From CAYVKM01 sp964452045 (GTDB taxonomy: Bacteria; Calditrichota; Calditrichia; RBG-13-44-9), in contig CAYVKM010000002.1 of assembly GCA_964452045.1 (NCBI GenBank), positions 36,617-100,616 on the forward strand: a stretch of DNA of 64,000 nucleotides, given 5' to 3'. The position numbers and the translations under genes were made by a program. Within the stretch, counting starts at the first letter, position 1. Every line of letters begins with the position of its first letter. Below, one piece after another: positions 15,494 through 24,109 of this stretch. The notes beneath the pieces are model-generated. The model was not told where the DNA came from. It made no database searches and saw only the letters and a program-made list of their open reading frames with translations.

Positions 15494-17695
15494 TTATTCA
15501 ACAGCAATGATTTCGGAAGCTCTGGAAATAATCCTGCCAATAATCTTGGAATCCTGGACACTTTTCTCATTCAAAATTTGTAGAAGTTTTTCAGCTTTAT
15601 TTTTAGCCACTGATATTAACAGTCCTCCCGAAGTCTGGGCATCATTTAACATCAACTGTCTGCTTTCTGAAATAACCGAAGCATAAGATACATAACTTTT
15701 TGTGAATAGATAATTATCCCTTGTTCCACCGGGAATGATATTAGCTGCCGCAAAGGCATCCACCTGAGGTAAAAAGGGCACATTTTTATTATCAATAAGT
15801 GCCGAGGTGCCGGAACCATTCATCATTTCCAGAAGGTGGCCGATGAGGCCAAATCCAGTGATATCCGTACAAGCATGCACTTCAATTTCGCTCATTGCTT
15901 CGGCCGCTTTCTTATTCAGCAAAGCCATAGTATCTATGAGAAGTTGAGATAAATCATCTTCCAGTAGTCCTTGCTTCAGGGCGGTTGAAAGGATCCCGGT
16001 TCCAAGCGGTTTGGTCAGAATCAGAACATCACCATTCCGGGCAGTATTGTTCTTCAGGATTTTTTGGTTGCTCACCAATCCAGTGACAGCCAGACCAAAC
16101 TTGGGTTCGGTATCATCTACTGTATGGCCGCCAATAATCGAAATCCCCGCTTCTTCAGCTTTGGATTGCGCTCCTCTCAAAATATCCTCCAGCACGGTGA
16201 GGGGTAACCGATTACTGGGAAAACCGACTATATTTAAAGCAAAAAGTGGTCTGCCACCCATGGCATAGATATCACTCAGGGAATTTGCTGCAGCAATTGC
16301 CCCAAAATAAAACGGATCATCAACGATGGGAGTAAAGAAGTCGACTGTTTGGACAATCGCTTCCTTTTCGCTTATCTTGTAAACAGCAGCATCATCTGAG
16401 GTCTCAATACCCACTAAAATGTTCTTGTCCTTCGGTACGGGCAATTTTTTAATCACCTCTTCAAGCAGCTGAGGACGAAGTTTACATGCGCATCCGAGAC
16501 CATGAGTATACTGGGTTAATTTTATTTCTTCTCCTTCCCTAGCGAGAAATATTTTCGGCTTTTCGCCACTCAACCGTTTCACTACCGTGGAAATCTCGTC
16601 TGAAGCCCGATCAATCTCTTCCATCGTGGTAAATTTGCCGACTGATAAACGAATCGTTCCCATCGCATATTCTAGCGGAATCTTCATCGCTGTAAGAACA
16701 TGGGACACATCTACCCGATCTGAGTGACATGCTGCTCCCGCGGATGCGGCAATCGAATTTAATTCCGAAAGAATGGTATTTGCTTCAATACTGGGGAAAC
16801 TAATACTTAATGTGTTTGGCAATCTTTTTTCCGGATGACCATTTACTTTTGCATCTGCAAATTCATCCAAAAGTTTTTTTTCCAGACGGTCCCTGAGTTT
16901 TTTAAGATGGCGTTGGTCTTTATCAAGACTTTTTTGAATCAACTCACAGGCTTTACCCAGCCCGGCAATTTCGATGACATTCTCAGTACCGGCACGCCGG
17001 TTCATTTCGTGATTCGCCCCGTGGATGAGTTTTTCCAGCTTTACACCGGATTTTACAAAGAGTACCCCTACCCCCTTCGGTCCGTAAAGTTTATGTCCGG
17101 CGACGGATAGCAAATCGACTCCTAGTGCAGGCACGCTTACCGGGATTTTCCCAACCGACTGAGCACAATCCGAATGGAAAAGTATGCCCTCTCGATGGGC
17201 AATTTCAGCCATTTCTCTGATCGGTTGGATTGTGCCAACTTCGTTGTTTGCATGCATTATCGAGATAAGTATGGTACCGGGTGTAATGGCGGATTCAACA
17301 TCTTTAGGATCTACAATTCCGAATTCATCAACCGGCAAGTAGGTAACTTTATATCCCTCTGTTTCCAAATATTGGCAGACCTCAGTAACAGCCGGATGCT
17401 CAATCTGGCTGGTAATAATATGATTACCTTTTTCCCGGTAAGCCCGGGCTACTCCCTTTAAGGCATAATTGTTGGATTCCGAACCGCCACTGGTAAAGAT
17501 GATCTCATCGATGTTACATTGGAGTAAATTTGCTATTTGTTTTCGGGCATTTTCCACCGCCTTTTTCGCAGCCAAACCATAGGCGTGTATGCTAGAAGGA
17601 TTTCCAAAATTTTTCAGAATAAAAGGAAGCATGGTTTCCGACACTGCCGGCTCAATCGGAGTTGTAGCGTTATAATCCAGGTAAATTGGCTCCAT
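15494..17695 (-). CDS. selD: Fusion of selenocysteine lyase/cysteine desulfurase and selenide, water dikinase
   Basis: 733 residues from the ATG at 17695 (AGGA nine bases upstream; a TTG at 17713 is also in frame). Residues 1-375 are a NifS-type class V aminotransferase: YLDYNATTP start, PLP lysine K202 in SVAGHKLYGPKG, catalytic Cys323 in SAGAACHSDRVDVSHVL. The ACHSD signature is that of selenocysteine lyases of the animal SCLY type. Residues about 391-733 are SelD: LTQYTHGLGCACK aligns with the E. coli start, giving Cys402, Cys404 and Lys405 for the catalytic Cys17/Cys19/Lys20 region, followed by the ATP-binding AIRS folds. Together they would release selenide from Cys or Sec and convert it with ATP to selenophosphate without free selenide. 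No Sec codon is used in the protein, and selA, selB, ybbB or other selenium genes are not in the window. Confidence 0.93.
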   Translation of the reverse strand: MEPIYLDYNATTPIEPAVSETMLPFILKNFGNPSSIHAYGLAAKKAVENARKQIANLLQCNIDEIIFTSGGSESNNYALKGVARAYREKGNHIITSQIEHPAVTEVCQYLETEGYKVTYLPVDEFGIVDPKDVESAITPGTILISIMHANNEVGTIQPIREMAEIAHREGILFHSDCAQSVGKIPVSVPALGVDLLSVAGHKLYGPKGVGVLFVKSGVKLEKLIHGANHEMNRRAGTENVIEIAGLGKACELIQKSLDKDQRHLKKLRDRLEKKLLDEFADAKVNGHPEKRLPNTLSISFPSIEANTILSELNSIAASAGAACHSDRVDVSHVLTAMKIPLEYAMGTIRLSVGKFTTMEEIDRASDEISTVVKRLSGEKPKIFLAREGEEIKLTQYTHGLGCACKLRPQLLEEVIKKLPVPKDKNILVGIETSDDAAVYKISEKEAIVQTVDFFTPIVDDPFYFGAIAAANSLSDIYAMGGRPLFALNIVGFPSNRLPLTVLEDILRGAQSKAEEAGISIIGGHTVDDTEPKFGLAVTGLVSNQKILKNNTARNGDVLILTKPLGTGILSTALKQGLLEDDLSQLLIDTMALLNKKAAEAMSEIEVHACTDITGFGLIGHLLEMMNGSGTSALIDNKNVPFLPQVDAFAAANIIPGGTRDNYLFTKSYVSYASVISESRQLMLNDAQTSGGLLISVAKNKAEKLLQILNEKSVQDSKIIGRIISRASEIIAVE

Positions 17696-17820
17696 TTCAA
17701 GCAATCCTGTCAATATTACAGATATAATATTAAAATATTAAATAGTTAAAAATCAGCCTAAATCTAATTATAACAAAAGAAATTCTGCTTCTGGTATTCC
17801 TTTAACTTGGGGAGAACTGG

Positions 17821-19011
17821 TTAAGATTCATTGTGACGGGATTTTCGGGATATGGAAAATCTCGGTTCTACTTTAATGATCACTTTTTTAATTTCCGGTA
17901 CTTCTTGCATCAGAAATTGCTGACAATTTTCAATCAATTTTCCCTCCGATATATTTTTAATATTCAAATCGGATACGATATCAAACATAACCCTTAAATT
18001 TTTCTCCCTGCCATAAATTCTAAGGTCATGAAAAGAATGGCATTCCCGGGTGGAATGGCAAAATTCCTTCAACTTTTTTTCAATTTCAAGATAAGCAGGG
18101 GTCCTGGGCATTACCGGGTCATAATGAACCGTTACATAAGCATTCAATTCCTGCCGTAATGTTTTATCCACATTTTCGGCTATCTGATGAGCTTTAACGA
18201 ATGATAAATTTTCCTCTATTTCAATATGAAGGGTAATAATTCGCATTTCCCCGTAATTATGTACAATAATATCATGAATGCCCTTTACCCCTGGGAATCG
18301 AAGGGTAATTTCTTCAATTTTATCCAGAATTTTCTCATCCGGCGAAACACCAAGCAAATTATCAATGGGTCCTTTTGCGATTCCATAAGCGGAATACAGA
18401 ATTATTAAGGTAATCACAATTCCTGCCGGGCCGTCTAAATTTGGAAAATTAAAATGCGAGAAGACAAAAGCGATCACCACAAACAGGGATGAAATTGCAT
18501 CCAGATGGTGATGCCAAGCATCGGCTTTCAGAGCAGGAGAATTTATTCTTTTTGCCAGTGACCGGGAATAGAATGCTAATCCTTCTTTTAATAGAACAGT
18601 AACCAGAATAATGCCAATAACCCACCAGGCGGCCAGAAATGGTTTGGGATGCAAAATTCTATCGATACTCGATTTTAATAGTTCAAATGAAGTGATCGCC
18701 AGAATGGTAGACATGATAATGGCTGAAATAAATTCAGCTCGCCCATGTCCGAAAGGATGTTCTTTATCGGAGGGTTTAGCCACCACATAAAACGAAACAA
18801 GCACTATAATACTTGTTCCCATATCACTTAAAGTATGAAAGGCGTCGGCAATCAGGGATAAACTGCCGGTAATTAATCCCAATACTCCTTTAATGATGAA
18901 CAAGACAAAATTAAGCAGAATACTCGCCCAGGCGCCAAGTTTCCCATAACCTGTCCTGGTTGAGATATGAAACTTTCTCCTTACAGACCCTGTGACTTGA
19001 GCTTTTTCCAA
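17821..19011 (-). CDS. Cation diffusion facilitator (zinc-type CDF exporter)
   Basis: 396 residues: six TM helices in the first 220 residues, then a cytosolic domain about 90 residues longer than usual. The transport site is visible as two HxxxD motifs, in LIADAFHTLSDMG (TM2) and ADAWHHHLDAISS (TM5). His/Asp at these positions is the pattern of zinc-selective members, as opposed to the DxxxD of iron/manganese types. The C-terminal domain (VHNYGEMRIITLHIEIEEN) has the usual dimeric ferredoxin-like fold, and a second, similar-looking stretch follows (HDLRIYGREKNLRVMFDIV), so the domain may be duplicated. The only usable start is TTG with no clear ribosome site, implying low expression. Confidence 0.9.
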   Translation of the reverse strand: MEKAQVTGSVRRKFHISTRTGYGKLGAWASILLNFVLFIIKGVLGLITGSLSLIADAFHTLSDMGTSIIVLVSFYVVAKPSDKEHPFGHGRAEFISAIIMSTILAITSFELLKSSIDRILHPKPFLAAWWVIGIILVTVLLKEGLAFYSRSLAKRINSPALKADAWHHHLDAISSLFVVIAFVFSHFNFPNLDGPAGIVITLIILYSAYGIAKGPIDNLLGVSPDEKILDKIEEITLRFPGVKGIHDIIVHNYGEMRIITLHIEIEENLSFVKAHQIAENVDKTLRQELNAYVTVHYDPVMPRTPAYLEIEKKLKEFCHSTRECHSFHDLRIYGREKNLRVMFDIVSDLNIKNISEGKLIENCQQFLMQEVPEIKKVIIKVEPRFSISRKSRHNES

Positions 19012-19122
19012 AAGCGATTCACCAGCATTCTATAAATTCATTTCAGCTAATTTGGAGTAAAGCTGTATCAAACCAAATCAAAAAATAATTTACATGAACC
19101 AATGATTGTTTGACATCAGACA

Positions 19123-19230
19123 TTAAGATTTGCTCTTCTTACTCCGGGTAGCGTTTCTTTCCGCTTTTTTGCGTTTAATATAACGATTCCTTTTTTTTCT
19201 TTTTTCACGCGAATTATACTGTTTTCCCAT
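19123..19230 (-). CDS. 35-residue very basic small protein (MGKQYN type)
   Basis: Too short for usual ORF calling. Reading the minus strand from ATG at 19228-19230 gives 35 residues beginning MGKQYNSREKRKKRNRYIKR and ending in SKKSKS, with a TAA at 19123-19125. About half of the residues are Lys or Arg. It is preceded by a strong ribosome site (GAGGATTAC then ATG). From memory, small proteins opening MGKQY with alternating basic blocks occur in several FCB and PVC bacteria, which together with the ribosome site makes this a real gene. The composition suggests RNA or ribosome binding; no function is known to me. It lies between the CDF transporter and the HAD phosphatase gene. Confidence 0.75.
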   Translation of the reverse strand: MGKQYNSREKRKKRNRYIKRKKAERNATRSKKSKS

Positions 19231-19269
19231 GTAATCCTCAGTTGTTTAATTATTTGACTGCTTCTTTAA

Positions 19270-19857
19270 TTATTCTGTCCGATTATTTTCAACCAAACGA
19301 AAAAACTCATCTACCGTTTTTACCCGTGGCCCCTCCCAATCACGATTCCAGGGTTGATCAAAACATACCGCTAACCGACCGGTTGACTGGAACTCAATCA
19401 GATTATCAATAAAATCATCCAACAATGCATACCCATCGATTTCAGATTTATAATATGTCACATGCACTTCGTTTGTGGGAATGTTATTTTTTCCAATCCA
19501 CAAGTAAGTTGCTGCCCGGCTAAAATCCGGTTGCGATGTTACTACGACAATTTCAAATTTTTCTTTCCACTTTTCGAGCGTTTCCAGGGCACCGGGATAG
19601 GCATCTGCATCTGCCATTATTTTTTCGATCTGCTCTGATTTAACAAATTTATATATCTGATCTCCGATCGGGAAAAAATCCTCCAGTCTGCGCGAAACAA
19701 TAGGTAGTACATCATGATCGGGATAATGAAATTTATAAACCTTTGTCAAACTCCCGACAAAATCCCGGACTACCCCATCCAGGTCAATTAATACTCTGGT
19801 TCGCTCCACCCGAACAGGTTTCTGATCGAATACATCTTTTGTACTCTTTCCACTCAC
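19270..19857 (-). CDS. HAD-family phosphatase, 5'(3')-deoxyribonucleotidase-like
   Basis: 195 residues. HAD motif I is RVLIDLDGVVRDF (nucleophile Asp and acid Asp two residues on), motif II is VVVTSQPDFSRAA, and the motif IV acids are in DGYALLDDFIDNL. A small cap region lies between motifs I and II. The order and the DLDGVVxDF start resemble the NT5C/deoxyribonucleotidase-like group, which dephosphorylates nucleoside monophosphates, but the substrate is not certain. The GTG start overlaps the stop of the upstream SDR gene as GTGA, a classical coupling arrangement, so the two proteins are probably made together. Confidence 0.8.
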   Translation of the reverse strand: MSGKSTKDVFDQKPVRVERTRVLIDLDGVVRDFVGSLTKVYKFHYPDHDVLPIVSRRLEDFFPIGDQIYKFVKSEQIEKIMADADAYPGALETLEKWKEKFEIVVVTSQPDFSRAATYLWIGKNNIPTNEVHVTYYKSEIDGYALLDDFIDNLIEFQSTGRLAVCFDQPWNRDWEGPRVKTVDEFFRLVENNRTE

Positions 19858-20663
19858 TTGATATAATCCACTACCGATTCAGCATTGTCCACGCCAATTA
19901 CATTCCCGTTCATCCACTGGCAGTCATCTGTGGCAAATACCGCAATAGCATTGGCCACATCTTCCGGTGTGGTAAGACGTCGTCCCGGATTTCTTTCCAC
20001 CGCTGCATGAACCATTCTTTCATGTTCCGGAATTTTCTGCAAGGCAGGAGTATTTGTTACTCCTCCTCGGATAGCATTTGCTGTGACACCAATATGTGCC
20101 AACTCCATAGCCAGCTGGCGAATGTGAGACTCGAGGGAAGACTTGGCAGCAGAAATAGCGCCATAATAAGGAACCACATGGGTGCTACCGTAACTGGTCA
20201 TAGCGAAAACCCGGGAACCAAAGCCCAGCAGATCGGCCCAGTATAATTCCTGCACCCAATAAACCAGGCTATGAGCCATCACATCCAGGGTCATATCCAT
20301 ATTGCTCTGGTTAATCACCCGATCCCGGTCCGCTCCGACAAATGGTTTGAGTGTACCAAAAGCAAGGCTATGCAGGAAAACCCGGATATATTCACCTTTC
20401 GGAATAATTTCCCGAATTTTATTTACTATTTCTAACCGACGGTCCTTATCGGCCGCATTCACATTATAGAACAATGGTTCCTTTCCATAATGCCGGATTT
20501 CACTGATCAATTCCTTCACTCTATGCAAAGTAGCCTTTCGATCCAAGTGAACCCCAAATATTTGATAACCTTCTTTCGCCAGACGTAATGCCGTAGCTGC
20601 CCCAAAACCACTGGATGCTCCCAGGATTAAGGCATATTTTGAATCTTTACTTTTGGGTGACAT
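19854..20663 (-). CDS. Enoyl-ACP reductase-like short-chain dehydrogenase
   Basis: 269 residues with an SDR Rossmann start (LILGASSGFGAATALRLA). The active site reads MTSYGSTHVVPYYGAISAAK: the tyrosine and lysine are separated by six residues, the enoyl-ACP reductase spacing of FabI/FabL, and not the YxxxK of ordinary SDRs. The following VTANAIRGGVTNTPALQKIP fits FabL-like proteins, where this loop covers the acyl substrate. It would reduce trans-2-enoyl-ACP in fatty acid elongation, or a related enoyl thioester. An acyl-CoA dehydrogenase gene lies upstream across a 280-bp gap, so both handle acyl chains. Confidence 0.75.
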   Translation of the reverse strand: MSPKSKDSKYALILGASSGFGAATALRLAKEGYQIFGVHLDRKATLHRVKELISEIRHYGKEPLFYNVNAADKDRRLEIVNKIREIIPKGEYIRVFLHSLAFGTLKPFVGADRDRVINQSNMDMTLDVMAHSLVYWVQELYWADLLGFGSRVFAMTSYGSTHVVPYYGAISAAKSSLESHIRQLAMELAHIGVTANAIRGGVTNTPALQKIPEHERMVHAAVERNPGRRLTTPEDVANAIAVFATDDCQWMNGNVIGVDNAESVVDYIK

Positions 20664-20806
20664 GGAATCCTCATCTATTTGTTACACTTTATGGTCAATC
20701 AATTTATATCTTTTTAAAATCCTTAAAATTTGCGAGGCTAAATTTAGTTTTCAAAGGAGAGAATGTCAAGCCACTTTCCCGCCAGTCAATCAGACAAACA
20801 AACTGT

Positions 20807-20920
20807 TCAAGTAATTATTGCTTTTAATTTCGGAAGCGCGTACTCCTCGAAATAAGCAATCAGCTGACTATTTGCGATATCCGATTCAATAACGTCATCA
20901 AATGACCTGATGATTAACAA
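20807..20920 (-). CDS. Possible 37-residue protein or remnant in an intergenic gap
   Basis: In the gap between the acyl-CoA dehydrogenase and SDR genes the minus strand holds an open frame from TTG (20918-20920) to TGA (20807-20809), whose later part looks protein-like: DDVIESDIANSQLIAYFEEY then ALPKLKAIIT, amphipathic and low in rare residues. No ribosome site precedes the TTG. It may be a small gene, the tail of a decayed gene, or chance. A plus-strand frame with a good ribosome site overlaps it (20763-20855). Confidence 0.25.
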   Translation of the reverse strand: MLIIRSFDDVIESDIANSQLIAYFEEYALPKLKAIIT

Positions 20921-20943
20921 TCAATAAGGATGATCATTAAAAT

Positions 20944-22569
20944 CTAATTGGCTACCAATTCTTTAGAAATTAAGTCCATATCCGACAGAATTTCCTGCAT
21001 GGCCAGACCAATATTCAATGCTTCAAGATTTTTCTTGACGTCCTCGCTTGCTTTGTCGCAACCCTGGGCGATCTTCAAACCATTGATATAGACTTTTTCA
21101 ATGGTCTCCCTGACAAATAACCGGGCACACGCTTTCATATAGTCAACACTTCTCCCCTGCTCACCTTCATAGACCGCAGCTTTGTGGCACAAAGCATTGG
21201 CCACCTCGCACCAAGTCATCATGTCTGCCAGAAGGAACATAACATACTGAAAACTGGTCAAGCGGCACTGCCGCGCAGTCATTATAACCTGATTCATGGC
21301 CCGGATGGTTTGTGCCAGTAACGGACCATCAGTGTCCGAGGGAAGTTTATCCAGATCTTTAGCGAACTCCTCGTAGAATTCCCCGTTGGTTCGAACAGTG
21401 GATCGTAAGCGAAACATGGATATGATATTCTGTTGAATTTCGCTGGTACCCTCATAAATGGTCAATATTTTGATGTCCCGCTTTATTTTTTCCACTTCAT
21501 ATTCACGCATATACCCATAACCGCCAAAAGCCTGAATGCCATCATTCGCCATTTTATCGCCTGCCTCAGTTGAAAAATATTTGGCAATAGAGCCCTCCAC
21601 CTGACGGTCTACATCTGAGGAATCCAATTTGTAGGTTGATTCCTCAATAAATGCCCGTGCGGCCTCCAATTGAACGGCATGGGGAACAATAAGCTTATGG
21701 GTGTAACCCTGTTTTTCTGCCAGAGTTGTTTTAAACTGGACTCGCTCTTTGGAATATTTTAAGACCCTTTCCAAAGAAGCCATACCGCCACCCAAACCGA
21801 AGGCAGCCACCATTAACCGGGTGTAACCGAATACTTCATTGGCCTGCTTCAGGCCCTGGCCTTCAATACCACCAAGTAAATTTTCAGCAGGAACAAAAAC
21901 ATCCTCCAGAACCAGAGGGCTGGTATTTGAAGCACGAATACCATGTTTATCCTCATGTTTGCCAGGCTGCAATCCGGGTGTGCCTTTTTCCACCACAAAA
22001 AAAGAAGGACCTTCCGGTGTTTCCGCCAGAATTGTATATAAATCTGCTACTGCTGCGTTGGTAATAAACTGCTTCTGTCCATTGATCTTATAACCTTTGA
22101 CCTTTCCGGAATCATCCAATACTCTTTCTGCTTTCGTTTTTAGCGCCTGGACATTAGAACCGGCATTCGGTTCGGTTACACCATAGGCCATCATCAGACC
22201 TTCTTCAGCGATTCGTGGAATATATTTAGATTTCTGATCCGGAGTGGCTCCTACTCGGATCGGATCCATTCCCAGACAAACCACCAGAAACGACGTGGCG
22301 ATGGCTAAATCCATTTTGGCCATTCGTTCTGAAATCACAGCTAGTTCATAGGCACTTGCACCCAGGCCGCCATATTCTTCGGAGATAAACAGCAGATGCA
22401 GCCCCATTTCAGGTCCCATAATAAACCTGATCAGATCGGACGGATATTCACCGGTAAAATCCAATTTTAATTTTGTTTCGAGGGGTAGTTTTTCCTTTTC
22501 CAATTTGTTAATAGAATCCAGAATCATTTCGAACATTTCCGGATCTATTTTCCGTTGCTGCTTTAACAT
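20944..22569 (-). CDS. Acyl-CoA dehydrogenase with extended C-terminal domain
   Basis: 541 residues; the usual FAD-dependent acyl-CoA dehydrogenase core (about 1-390) plus a helical extension of 150 residues. Core signatures are AYGVTEPNAGSNVQALKTKA (FAD site), YKINGQKQFITNAAVADLY and FGGYGYMREYEVEK, with the catalytic base Glu in ILTIYEGTSEIQQN. It would catalyse alpha,beta-dehydrogenation of an acyl-CoA, passing electrons to ETF; extended members of this type often act on longer chains, which is family knowledge only. The start codon abuts the 14-bp palindrome AAGGAGGCCTCCTT, whose left half is a perfect ribosome site. No other beta-oxidation gene is adjacent. Confidence 0.92.
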   Translation of the reverse strand: MLKQQRKIDPEMFEMILDSINKLEKEKLPLETKLKLDFTGEYPSDLIRFIMGPEMGLHLLFISEEYGGLGASAYELAVISERMAKMDLAIATSFLVVCLGMDPIRVGATPDQKSKYIPRIAEEGLMMAYGVTEPNAGSNVQALKTKAERVLDDSGKVKGYKINGQKQFITNAAVADLYTILAETPEGPSFFVVEKGTPGLQPGKHEDKHGIRASNTSPLVLEDVFVPAENLLGGIEGQGLKQANEVFGYTRLMVAAFGLGGGMASLERVLKYSKERVQFKTTLAEKQGYTHKLIVPHAVQLEAARAFIEESTYKLDSSDVDRQVEGSIAKYFSTEAGDKMANDGIQAFGGYGYMREYEVEKIKRDIKILTIYEGTSEIQQNIISMFRLRSTVRTNGEFYEEFAKDLDKLPSDTDGPLLAQTIRAMNQVIMTARQCRLTSFQYVMFLLADMMTWCEVANALCHKAAVYEGEQGRSVDYMKACARLFVRETIEKVYINGLKIAQGCDKASEDVKKNLEALNIGLAMQEILSDMDLISKELVAN

Positions 22570-22583
22570 AAGGAGGCCTCCTT
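22570..22583 (-). promoter_or_regulatory. Ribosome binding site inside a perfect 14-bp palindrome
   Basis: AAGGAGGCCTCCTT directly abuts the acyl-CoA dehydrogenase start codon. On the mRNA, AAGGAGG is an ideal Shine-Dalgarno seven bases before ATG, but it is exactly complementary to the following CCTCCTT. With no loop it cannot fold on itself at full length, yet it could pair between transcripts or bind a dimeric protein. Confidence 0.5.
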
Positions 22584-22888
22584 ATTGAATGTTTCCAATT
22601 TACTTTTTAGAAATCGTTGAAAATAAAGTGCTTAATATAATTAGATTGACGGAAAAAACGAATAAAAAATTAAGTTTTAGGTGATAGCATAACTTCATTG
22701 TAAGCCAATGTATAATTATTTCTGTGAATCAAAATCAATGACCTGATATTTTTGATGCATCAGGTATTTGTATGACAATTTTCCAGAAAATAATTTCAGA
22801 ACATTTTCAAATATTTGATCTAATAAATTTGGTTTTTATAAAACTATATTTTATTTTAAAGTGAATTATCCGTTATGGGGAGGTCACA
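22584..22888. other. Divergent intergenic region with a 7-bp inverted repeat
   Basis: An AT-rich gap between the minus-strand acyl-CoA dehydrogenase and the plus-strand membrane protein. It contains ACCTGAT (22741-22747) and ATCAGGT (22759-22765) with TGATGCATCA, itself a palindrome, across the second arm, a possible operator. No convincing promoter pair, RNA gene or open frame is seen. Confidence 0.35.
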
Positions 22889-24100
22889 ATGTTACATGGA
22901 TCGGATTTTCGCTTTCAGCGCCACCTGGAACTATGGAAAGAACAAAATAAGCAAATTAAAAGGGTGGTGATTGGTATCCTTATCTTTGGATTTCTGGTTC
23001 TGATCCGAGTTCTGATTCCCTTTCATGACGAAACTGAACATTCCTTAAAAGTAATTCTCAGTCTCACTGCCGAAAAAGACAGTCTAGATCAGATTAATAG
23101 CATTTATCTGAATTTGGGCGATTCTCTAAAGATCGTACAACAGGCAATTCAGTCTGAACCATGGGAGATAGAAAAGGAAAATCTTATCCGAAAATTTGCC
23201 CGGATTAACCGGGAAGGCCGCCCGGTGGATGCTCAAAAAGTAGCCGATTCTACTATCTTGAAAATCGTAAAAATAATTCGACAGCAGATTATAAAACCGT
23301 TAGATAATGAGTTGGATAATGTTGACCGGCAGAATTTTGATTTAAATGAACTCAGCAATCAGATAGAAGATTTTTCACAATTTATAAAACGGTGGGAAAA
23401 AGACCATATAGGGGTGCGCTGGTTTGGTACCATTTCTGAAAAAAATCGGGAAATTTTCGAACTTACCCAACAATTAAATCTGCGAACAAAAAATTTAGCC
23501 GAGGCACTGAGACAAAAAGAAAGATCCTTAAAACAAGAAATTCAAAACCGGAATGAAAAAATTGCCACAATTTCGCAGGAAGTTGCTCAAGAAAAAACAG
23601 ATCTGCAAAAAGTGCTACAGGATCTGCTTCCCAAATGGTTGCAAGGGATTATCAGTGTGGAGCAGATGATTCAGCTTTATCCGTTATTTCTTTTAATCCT
23701 TATGCTATATAGTGCATGGATTGTTTTTAACCTCTCGAGACATTATTATTACTTCTCGACCCAGATGATGGCGACTGCTCAGGAAAAAACAGACCTGGCC
23801 CTCTCCTCAATCTGGACCATTACTCAAAAAGCGAAAAGGGATGTCATACTCACCAAGGCCACATACATTTTATACATCGTTATCATCTGGTACTTCTGTG
23901 AATATGGGATTTCAATTGATTCACATTGGCTAAAAATAGTTGCTTCGGAAGTTCCAATTTATAACAATCAAATCCTTTTGGCAGTAACATGGTTTACCAG
24001 GATAGTATTCGCAGCAATGCTGATATTTATAATTTTTTGTCGACAGCTCACCTGCATCCGTAGATTTTCTCCCGGTTGGCCGGATTTAAATAATAAATAA
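22889..24100 (+). CDS. Membrane protein with long coiled coil, unknown
   Basis: 403 residues, preceded by a good ribosome site (GGGGAGGTCACA). A first hydrophobic helix at about 26-43 is followed by a roughly 220-residue polar region, largely helical, whose second half (about 185-240; LRQKERSLKQEIQNRNEKI) looks like coiled coil. Three further hydrophobic segments lie at about 262-280, 328-346 and 368-388. The gene begins nine bases before the inactive-peptidase-like gene ends its leader, so the two are one transcript. I do not recognise the family; a sensory or scaffold role in the inner membrane is speculation. Confidence 0.75.
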   Translation: MLHGSDFRFQRHLELWKEQNKQIKRVVIGILIFGFLVLIRVLIPFHDETEHSLKVILSLTAEKDSLDQINSIYLNLGDSLKIVQQAIQSEPWEIEKENLIRKFARINREGRPVDAQKVADSTILKIVKIIRQQIIKPLDNELDNVDRQNFDLNELSNQIEDFSQFIKRWEKDHIGVRWFGTISEKNREIFELTQQLNLRTKNLAEALRQKERSLKQEIQNRNEKIATISQEVAQEKTDLQKVLQDLLPKWLQGIISVEQMIQLYPLFLLILMLYSAWIVFNLSRHYYYFSTQMMATAQEKTDLALSSIWTITQKAKRDVILTKATYILYIVIIWYFCEYGISIDSHWLKIVASEVPIYNNQILLAVTWFTRIVFAAMLIFIIFCRQLTCIRRFSPGWPDLNNK

Positions 24101-24109
24101 GAGATTTGT

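Noticed and set aside
15494..17695. The fused SelD considered as a selenoprotein
   Set aside because: The catalytic position is a normal Cys codon and no in-frame TGA interrupts the gene.
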